Positions 14,001-15,000 of a stretch of 15,000 nt of DNA are shown here, one piece after another. Source of the stretch: Symbiodinium natans (Eukaryota; Sar; Dinophyceae; Suessiales; Symbiodiniaceae); NCBI GenBank assembly GCA_905221605.1, contig CAJNDS010002231.1, forward strand, positions 247,501-262,500. Reading direction: 5' to 3'. A program made the translations under genes and the position numbers. Position 1 is the first letter of the stretch, and every line of letters starts with the position of its first letter. A model generated the notes under the pieces. It ran no database searches. It saw only the letters and a program-made list of their open reading frames with translations, and was not told the origin of the DNA.

Positions 14001-14987
14001 TTGGCTCGATGCTCCAGGACAGCGAGGAGCATGCGCAGGACGAAACCATGCGGCTGCTGGGGCAGTGCATGCGACTGGCAGTTTCAATTTGCTTCCCCTA
14101 GACCCCCTCGACCCCCTAGACCTCCTAGACCCCCTAGACCCCCCCCCCCCCGCCCCAAATGTAATTTGTACATGTCCCTGTACTTTCTGAAATTCTAGTT
14201 CTGTTCCATGAGGTATCACTTTGCTGAATTGATGAACTCTGCCGAGCGGTCCCCTCGGTACCCCAACGATCAGCAGATTCAGAAAATGAAGTATTGCACT
14301 GCGCTCTTGCTGCAAATGCTGGTGCTTTATGCATCATGAGCTGTGATACAGACTAGCTGATCATGAGCGACCAGCTGAGGACGCCGCACTGTCAGCCTAT
14401 GGCCTGCTGGCTCTGAGATCTCTCAGTGCTGGCCGTGGCTATTTTCAGATTCGTCCAAAACTTCATGTGCCTGGGCTTGCACTGCCTGGGATTGACGTCA
14501 AGGTAGCTACTGTGTGTACGTGTGTACATGTATATCTCAAAGCTGCAGAGCTAGGGCGTTCAAGAACTGCAGTACTTCCTCGAGACCGAACGCTCTTGGC
14601 TTGCAGTTTTGCACGCATGTGCAAGACACGGTTATAATTACAAACTTGTGTTTTGAAGCTCTTCTTTTGTGCTCTAGACGACTCAACCCAGGCTACAATT
14701 GGAGGTATTACCATACCTTCGCCGCTGAGGACATGAATGGCCGGGTCATTCGTGCCTCATCAGCACCAGTGCCGCTTCGTTCCATGTGTCAGTTTCAGTA
14801 CTGGTGTCTGCAGTACGTACACTGTACGTGTGTGTGTGTGTGTGTGTGTTTGTGTTTGTGTGTGTGTGTCAGCTGTCTTTCATATGCGCCAGGAATCGCG
14901 CATCGTGTTCATGCACGGAGCCTGGAGCGATCGACGCTCCTGCGGTACTACATGTGGAGACTGGGCATTAAAACCATGTTATTATAA
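3789..14987 (+). CDS. large split gene, uncharacterised dinoflagellate multi-copy family (transposase-like motif order)
   Basis: This entry covers the whole spliced gene; each exon is listed separately. About 25 exons join to roughly 1,400 residues. The evidence is phase-consistent junctions: for example KGYN joins [15 protein letters not shown] joins EWLLLRTGW, and RERRIV joins [10 protein letters not shown]. From memory, predicted Symbiodiniaceae proteins share [63 protein letters not shown] and EDMNGR. I cannot verify that here. Its role is unknown. The motif order suggests a DDE-type recombinase fold. The ATG at 3789 is the assumed start; Pro-rich exons at 1896-2709 may be spliced to it. 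Exons between 9908 and 10500 are uncertain, and the region may hide a gene boundary. Confidence 0.6.
3874..4052. repeat. 27-base in-frame repeat encoding DSSQEQAPV
   Basis: Five to six imperfect units of about 27 bases share the core GACTC(GT)CACAAGAGCAGGCC. Shorter 24-base versions at both ends lack one Ser codon. The frame is kept throughout. Confidence 0.85.
4761..7014. other. 2.25-kb intron holding the purine tract
   Basis: The intron starts GC and ends TCTGCAG. It contains CATA/TA microsatellites at about 4808-4900, the homopurine tract (separate entry), and a TA repeat at about 6983-7001 just before the acceptor. Donor side AG|GCCGA and acceptor side AG|GCTGA match at six of seven bases, a short direct repeat at the two ends. 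Confidence 0.6.
4956..6935. repeat. homopurine tract: (GA)n then GGGGGGAAA-like units
   Basis: Nearly 2 kb on the + strand is almost only A and G. Bases 4956-5215 are (GA)n/GGAGAGA. Bases 5216-6830 are G-runs of 4-8 separated by A-runs of 2-4, close to a 9-base unit. Bases 6831-6935 return to GA-rich sequence. Occasional C and T interrupt, for example near 5385, 5760, 5935, 6040 and 6235. G-runs of four or more number well over a hundred. The tract explains open frames of 300-890 codons on both strands, with Gly/Lys or Pro/Phe/Leu translations; these are not genes. Confidence 0.97.
7015..7365 (+). CDS. exon 2: acidic Gln-rich linker
   Basis: The exon follows CTCTGCAG|GCT and encodes 117 residues. 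The first 95 are low-complexity Ala/Asp/Pro and then Gln/Glu/Gly-rich ([18 protein letters not shown]). The last 20 look structured ([19 protein letters not shown]). The proposed end CTGCAG|GC at 7365 is a GC donor in phase 0, which matches the phase-0 start at 7565. The frame continues to 7402 but runs into a CCCTTAACCC telomere-like word typical of introns. Function is unknown; it is likely a flexible linker. Confidence 0.65.
7366..7564. other. intron with telomere-like words
   Basis: GC-AG intron. It contains CCCTTAACCC at about 7398, CCTAAACCCTAACCCC at about 7492-7507, one reverse-oriented TTAGGGTTTT at 7456, and an alternating purine/pyrimidine stretch (TATATATGTATG, ACACATGTGTGTACAG) at its 3' end. 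Confidence 0.55.
7565..7661 (+). CDS. exon 3: short charged helical segment
   Basis: The exon starts after GTGTACAG|GAG and encodes [17 protein letters not shown] followed by [15 protein letters not shown]. It ends in phase 1 at CAAAA|GTAGCT, a GT donor. Joining to 7742 restores a Ser codon and gives [15 protein letters not shown], a smooth continuation. Reading past the donor ends in a stop at 7694-7696. Confidence 0.7.
7742..7795 (+). CDS. exon 4: PDCPPEVLK segment
   Basis: Acceptor GAATTCAG|GCC. The exon encodes [18 protein letters not shown]. Two ends fit: a GC donor at 7795 (phase 1, joined to 7860), or a GT donor at 7803 (TTCT|GTGCTC, phase 0, joined to 7865). The GC choice is mildly favoured because the following bases, GCAATTCTGTGCTC, nearly match the start of a later intron at 9309. 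Confidence 0.6.
7860..8134 (+). CDS. exon 5: module ending HPDLPGRE
   Basis: The exon follows GTGCAG|GCC and encodes about 91 residues, including [13 protein letters not shown], a basic [12 protein letters not shown] segment, [17 protein letters not shown] and the end [13 protein letters not shown]. The last motif is one I associate from memory with the Symbiodinium family. It closes with GGGAG|GC, a GC donor in phase 0. Reading on would immediately enter a run of 26 G. Joined to 8357 it reads [14 protein letters not shown]. The preceding intron is only about 60 bases. Confidence 0.75.
8135..8356. other. intron with a run of 26 G and telomere-like words
   Basis: GC-AG intron. Only eight bases after the junction, G is repeated 26 times (8143-8168). 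CCAAAACCC, CCGAAACCCTA and CAAACCCTAAACCC words fill about 8247-8323. The 3' end is TTTTTTTGCACAG, one of the few polypyrimidine-like acceptors here. Confidence 0.65.
8143..8168. repeat. homopolymer of 26 G
   Basis: Twenty-six consecutive G on the + strand, eight bases inside the intron. Confidence 0.95.
8357..8481 (+). CDS. exon 6: [10 protein letters not shown] segment
   Basis: Acceptor GCACAG|GAC in phase 0. The exon encodes [19 protein letters not shown], then an acidic helical stretch ending EQTRDLLK. The proposed end is TTGAA|GC at 8481, a GC donor in phase 2. Joining to G at 9066 restores the Lys codon and gives [14 protein letters not shown]. Without splicing the frame stops at 8495-8497 after KPDCC. 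Confidence 0.7.
8527..8640. repeat. telomere-like array, 8-base TAAACCCT units then 7-base units
   Basis: Ten perfect-period 8-base units run from 8531 to 8610. Units 5 and 9 are TAAACCCC and the others TAAACCCT. The phase then shifts to the 7-base AAACCCT form and decays. Plant-type telomeres use the 7-base CCCTAAA unit, so most of this array is a one-base-longer variant. Confidence 0.9.
8889..8984. repeat. imperfect inverted repeat (hairpin) in an intron
   Basis: GGGTCCATGCACCTA at 8889-8903 is complementary to TAGGTACATGGACCC at 8970-8984 with one mismatch. Pairing extends inward through TCTCTAGTC and GACTAGA with a two-base bulge. The loop is about 50 bases. It could be a small MITE-like or structural element. 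Confidence 0.6.
9066..9308 (+). CDS. exon 7: Ser/Ala stretch then charged coil
   Basis: Acceptor CCCAAG|GCG, phase matched to the previous exon. It encodes [20 protein letters not shown], a Pro/Gly-rich bridge, an acidic-basic segment ([16 protein letters not shown]), and a coiled-coil-like [17 protein letters not shown]. The end at 9308 (GATGT|GC, phase 2) restores Val with the G at 9426. A GT alternative is GAT|GTGC at 9306. The frame stops at 9340-9342 if unspliced. Confidence 0.7.
9309..9425. other. short GC-AG intron
   Basis: About 117 bases, starting GCAATTCTTGTGCTC and ending CAGTCAG. The first 15 bases match the start of the intron at 7796 except for one extra T. No repeats. Confidence 0.5.
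9426..9627 (+). CDS. exon 8: helical heptad-like segment
   Basis: Acceptor CCAGTCAG|G. The exon encodes [20 protein letters not shown] and then [13 protein letters not shown], a likely coiled coil, followed by [19 protein letters not shown] and PGLKKLV. It ends CTGGTG|GCC at 9627, a GC donor in phase 0. Joined to 9825 it reads [14 protein letters not shown]. The frame otherwise runs to 9705 into a telomere-like intron. Confidence 0.75.
9628..9824. other. intron with telomere-like words
   Basis: GC-AG intron. Bases 9690-9773 are a string of CCCTAAA, CCCTAGA, CCCTACA, CCCTCAA and CCCTTAA words, all in the C-rich orientation on the + strand. It starts GCCTCTGATCCC and the following exon starts GCGGATCCG, so the two ends resemble each other. 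Confidence 0.65.
9825..9911 (+). CDS. exon 9: Lys/Ala-rich basic tail
   Basis: Acceptor GTGAG|GCG. It encodes [19 protein letters not shown], then more [10 protein letters not shown], a histone-H1-like basic tail that could bind nucleic acid or act as a nuclear localisation signal. The frame ends in TGA at 9909-9911. The same bases form a GT donor (AAGAA|GTGAGG, exon end 9907, phase 2). Either this is the C-terminus of a first protein, or splicing removes the stop and the gene continues. Family memory favours continuation, weakly. Confidence 0.65.
   Translation, partial: ADPNKPAPKAKAKGKAKAKAKSKNKAKK
9912..10381. other. stretch without a firm exon
   Basis: One candidate exon lies at 10066-10227: acceptor GAACAG|GAT, then [19 protein letters not shown], open to a TAA. 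It has ordinary amino-acid composition but no matched donor or recognisable motif. The 3' part (10349-10380) is a GT-rich repeat before an acceptor. If the gene is continuous, some coding sequence should lie here. Confidence 0.35.
10382..10415 (+). CDS. exon 10: short [11 protein letters not shown] segment (tentative)
   Basis: Acceptor GCGCAG|GTGAAATC after a TG repeat. In the chosen frame it reads [11 protein letters not shown] and ends CATGT|GC, a phase-2 GC donor. That matches the one-base overhang of the next exon: [10 protein letters not shown]. Its upstream phase does not match the exon at 9825, so a further exon or a different start is needed. Confidence 0.35.
10501..10582 (+). CDS. 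exon 11: helical segment
   Basis: Acceptor TTTGCCAG|GGAG. It encodes [20 protein letters not shown] then MIEQSAK, 27 residues of clear helix. It closes with a consensus donor GCCAAG|GTGGGT in phase 0. Joined to 10666 it gives QSAK-ELQRHHV. Confidence 0.75.
10666..10779 (+). CDS. exon 12: [15 protein letters not shown] segment
   Basis: Acceptor GACTGCAG|GAG in phase 0. It encodes 38 residues, [20 protein letters not shown] and then a basic stretch ending [11 protein letters not shown]. The end CTTGAA|GC at 10779 is a phase-0 GC donor. This joins [11 protein letters not shown] at 11036, again in phase 0. Confidence 0.7.
10780..11035. other. intron without notable repeats
   Basis: GC-AG intron ending AGCCAG. 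No telomere-like array is present. Bases 10900-11000 hold AGGGTCC/GGACCCT and CATGACAGGGTCATG words that could form weak hairpins. Confidence 0.5.
11036..11100 (+). CDS. exon 13: [12 protein letters not shown] segment
   Basis: The exon reads [20 protein letters not shown] and closes at CAAGT|GTAGCT (GT donor, phase 2), or two bases earlier in phase 0. Joined to 11312 it reads [16 protein letters not shown]. From memory, a short beta-rich segment of this type precedes the LPH motif in family members. Confidence 0.6.
11101..11311. other. intron with C/T-rich tract
   Basis: GT-AG intron. Bases 11132-11230 are runs of C with interspersed T, CA and G. Unlike most tracts here this one lies close enough to the acceptor side to resemble an oversized polypyrimidine tract. 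If the acceptor is earlier (for example CTGATGAAG|GGG at 11278), the exon gains [11 protein letters not shown]. Confidence 0.55.
11312..11617 (+). CDS. exon 14: LPHQLIGYL and YGDDAR domain
   Basis: This is one of the best-supported exons, about 100 residues. It begins [20 protein letters not shown], continues through [20 protein letters not shown], and reaches [19 protein letters not shown]. That is followed by [20 protein letters not shown] and RE. The GDDAR aspartates head a beta strand-like [11 protein letters not shown] and could be the first acidic site of an RNase H-like fold. The end is uncertain: GA at 11617 (phase 2) suits the next exon, while GC at 11612 does not fit its phase. The frame stops at 11628-11630. 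Confidence 0.8.
11618..11772. other. intron with telomere-like words
   Basis: Bases 11733-11771 contain ACCCGAAACCCTAAACCCTC and CCCTAGACCCTAAAG just before the acceptor. Donor type is unsettled, possibly GA-AG. Confidence 0.45.
11773..11815 (+). CDS. exon 15: very short [14 protein letters not shown] exon
   Basis: A 43-base exon after CTAAAG|A. It encodes [14 protein letters not shown] and ends CTCAGT|GTAGCC in phase 0. Joining reads [29 protein letters not shown], a continuous amphipathic helix, which is why this small piece is called. The acceptor is AG|A, unlike the AG|G rule elsewhere, so confidence is moderate. Confidence 0.55.
11816..12010. other. intron with telomere-like words
   Basis: GT-AG intron. 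CCCTAAACCCTC, TTAAACCC, CCCGAACCCTC and TACCCCTGAACTGCCCTGAACC occur from 11873 to 11990, all in the C-rich orientation. It ends TTTAGCTTAAG. Confidence 0.55.
12011..12184 (+). CDS. exon 16: ELRGDWKFF domain
   Basis: Acceptor GCTTAAG|GTG in phase 0. It encodes 58 residues, [20 protein letters not shown] onward, ending [16 protein letters not shown]. The donor is TTTAAA|GTGCCT in phase 0. The Asp of RGDW is the second conserved acidic position in the proposed fold and sits at the end of a predicted strand ([10 protein letters not shown]), as the second catalytic Asp does in many DDE enzymes (inference). Confidence 0.8.
12185..12275. other. 91-base intron
   Basis: GT-AG intron, ending GGTGATCAG. 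It contains ATAGCTATAGCTAT, a small palindromic repeat. The intron interrupts the protein between the RGDW motif and the Cys cluster. Confidence 0.65.
12276..12444 (+). CDS. exon 17: Cys/His cluster (putative zinc site)
   Basis: Acceptor GATCAG|GAG. It starts [20 protein letters not shown], placing C-x2-C-x-C about 20 residues after [24 protein letters not shown] and [11 protein letters not shown] follow. The Cys/His cluster suggests a zinc knuckle. Exon end CCGA|GCAACT (GC donor, phase 1) restores Ser with the GC at 12524. A different frame is also open over the same bases, but only this one matches the flanking phases and motifs. Confidence 0.75.
12524..12645 (+). CDS. exon 18: [11 protein letters not shown] motif
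   Basis: Acceptor ATCTCAG|GCC. It encodes [20 protein letters not shown], then [20 protein letters not shown]. The donor is a consensus AAG|GTGAGG in phase 0. The W-C-S-x-H-x-x-N-L-G motif is the feature I most strongly associate from memory with the dinoflagellate family. It is partly hydrophobic but not a convincing transmembrane helix. Confidence 0.8.
12646..13069. other. intron with dispersed repeat copy
   Basis: GT-AG intron of 424 bases ending CCCTGTCAG. It includes the second copy of the 19-base CCTA(A/G)GGGTCCATGCACCT word (12695-12713), CCCTAAACCCC at 12895-12905 and CCTTAACCCTAAACCCTAAAC at about 12973-12992. No exon is visible. Confidence 0.65.
13070..13155 (+). CDS. exon 19: [12 protein letters not shown] segment
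   Basis: It encodes [20 protein letters not shown] followed by NWCRERRIV, an amphipathic helical unit. Donor ATCGT|GTGCCT in phase 2 joins G at 13718 to restore Val: [16 protein letters not shown]. Both junctions fit, so the exon is well supported despite its small size. A stop follows at 13166-13168 if unspliced. Confidence 0.8.
13156..13717. other. 562-base intron with telomere-like arrays
   Basis: GT-AG intron. It carries CCCTAAG-like words near 13270, a nine-T run near 13411, and four perfect tandem CCCTAAA units at about 13634-13661 followed by degenerate copies to 13700. No coding potential is seen. Confidence 0.7.
13718..13796 (+). CDS. exon 20: [10 protein letters not shown] and AAKGYN
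   Basis: Acceptor GACTGCAG|GCAT. It encodes [20 protein letters not shown] followed by AAKGYN. The donor is TACAAT|GC at 13796, phase 0. The join to 13967 gives [12 protein letters not shown], a family motif. Confidence 0.85.
13797..13966. other. 170-base GC-AG intron
   Basis: Starts GCATCTGGACCC, ends CTTGCCTCCAAG. It has a fairly T-rich 3' end. It contains one TGTAGGGTTTCTGG, a telomere-like word in the reverse orientation to the rest. Confidence 0.65.
13967..14080 (+). CDS. exon 21: [13 protein letters not shown] helix
   Basis: It encodes 38 residues: [20 protein letters not shown], then [18 protein letters not shown]. The donor GGCA|GTTTCA is GT, phase 0. It joins [12 protein letters not shown] at 14199 in phase 0. 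Predicted all-helical. Confidence 0.8.
14081..14198. other. intron with 9-base CCCCCTAGA array
   Basis: GT-AG intron. Bases 14096-14137 are about five units of CCCCCTAGA with variants CCCCCTCGA and CCTCCTAGA, running into 13 C at 14139-14151. The acceptor is AATTCTAG|T. Confidence 0.7.
14199..14330 (+). CDS. exon 22: [17 protein letters not shown] segment
   Basis: It encodes 44 residues: [44 protein letters not shown]. The proposed end CTTTAT|GC at 14330 is a phase-0 GC donor; unspliced, a stop follows within three codons. The S-P-R-Y-x-N-D motif is recalled from related predicted proteins. The acceptor may instead be CCATGAG|GTAT. Confidence 0.75.
14380..14502 (+). CDS. exon 23: IRPKLH motif
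   Basis: Acceptor AGCTGAG|GAC in phase 0 (an alternative at 14368 would add RPAE). It encodes [41 protein letters not shown]. Donor GTCAAG|GTAGCT is GT, phase 0. The P-K-x-H element is a family hallmark from memory. Confidence 0.75.
14607..14751 (+). CDS. exon 24: NPGYNW and AAEDMNGR motif
   Basis: Acceptor GCTTGCAG|TTT in phase 0. It encodes [20 protein letters not shown], then [20 protein letters not shown] and MNGRVI. The acidic pair in AAEDM could be the third acidic site of the proposed fold. The stretch between QDT and RRLNPG looks less family-like, so a tiny intron may lie inside (candidate acceptor GCTCTAG at 14678), but phases do not settle it. The end at 14751, ATTC|GTGCCT, is a phase-1 GT donor. 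Confidence 0.65.
14752..14892. other. intron with TG microsatellite
   Basis: GT-AG intron of 141 bases. A (GT)n repeat with TTTG interruptions spans about 14829-14869, ending shortly before the acceptor at ATGCGCCAG (14892). Confidence 0.7.
14893..14987 (+). CDS. last exon: C-terminal basic helix
   Basis: Acceptor GCGCCAG|GAATC. Joined to the previous exon it reads [19 protein letters not shown], then [16 protein letters not shown] and TAA at 14985-14987. The spliced phase (1+2) is exact and the peptide is basic and helical. The TAA is followed by GGTGCT, so splicing at AAG|GTGCTA cannot be excluded, but the stop precedes it in frame. No polyadenylation signal can be judged in the 13 remaining bases. 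Confidence 0.75.
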
Positions 14988-15000
14988 GGTGCTATAGTCA

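Noticed and set aside
13863-14315. Minus-strand frame of 150 codons
   Set aside because: It crosses three exon-intron boundaries that are phase-matched on the + strand and includes the CCCCCTAGA array as a Ser/Arg/Gly repeat.
1-15000. Dinoflagellate spliced-leader relict
   Set aside because: I looked for a TTTTGGCTCAAG-like word upstream of candidate starts and did not find one; related words such as TTTTTGGCCCGAG near 8659 are too different.

Overview
The window looks like nuclear DNA of a dinoflagellate, most likely a Symbiodiniaceae-type alga. Four things point there. Short exons of 40-350 bases are joined by introns that often begin with GC instead of GT and nearly always end AG|G. Plant-type telomere-like CCCTAAA words are scattered through the introns. 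Very long microsatellites are present. The conceptual protein resembles, from memory, a multi-copy uncharacterised family predicted in Symbiodinium genomes. No prokaryotic gene organisation, rRNA, tRNA or CRISPR is visible. No database search was possible, so the taxonomic call is inference.

Layout. Bases 1-540 hold a degenerate 84-base direct repeat and, at best, a fragment of an upstream gene. Bases 541-1600 are microsatellite: TA stretches, then about 700 bases of CA-rich repeat with two 8-base satellites inside. Bases 1896-2886 hold two Pro/Ala/Lys-rich open segments that look coding, one with a perfectly duplicated 27-codon unit. They are either a small gene of their own or the 5' exons of the main gene. 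Bases 2887-3779 are non-coding, with a C-rich tract (27 consecutive C) and TATG/TA repeats.

From 3789 to 14987 there is one large split gene on the + strand, reconstructed here as about 25 exons and roughly 1,400 residues. Phases at most proposed junctions are mutually consistent. The weakest part is 9908-10500, where a Lys/Ala-rich tail ends in a TGA that overlaps a possible GT donor. In order, the protein has: a QEQ-repeat N-terminus; a helical domain; an acidic Gln-rich linker; a module ending [18 protein letters not shown]; a Ser/charged coiled region; a basic K/A tail; and a C-terminal half. The C-terminal half carries [27 protein letters not shown], a C-x2-C-x-C cluster, [30 protein letters not shown] and AAEDMNGR. 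This order of acidic residues and a Cys cluster is reminiscent of RNase H-fold (DDE) transposases. That is a hypothesis, not a recognised match.

The intron at 4761-7014 contains the most striking structure in the window: nearly 2 kb of almost pure purine on the + strand, built from (GA)n and then GGGGGGAAA-like units. Other introns carry telomere-like arrays (one an 8-base variant), a run of 26 G directly after a splice donor, a 9-base CCCCCTAGA array, and dinucleotide repeats where a polypyrimidine tract would be expected. No convincing gene is seen on the - strand. The very long - strand frames opposite the purine tract are artefacts of its periodicity.
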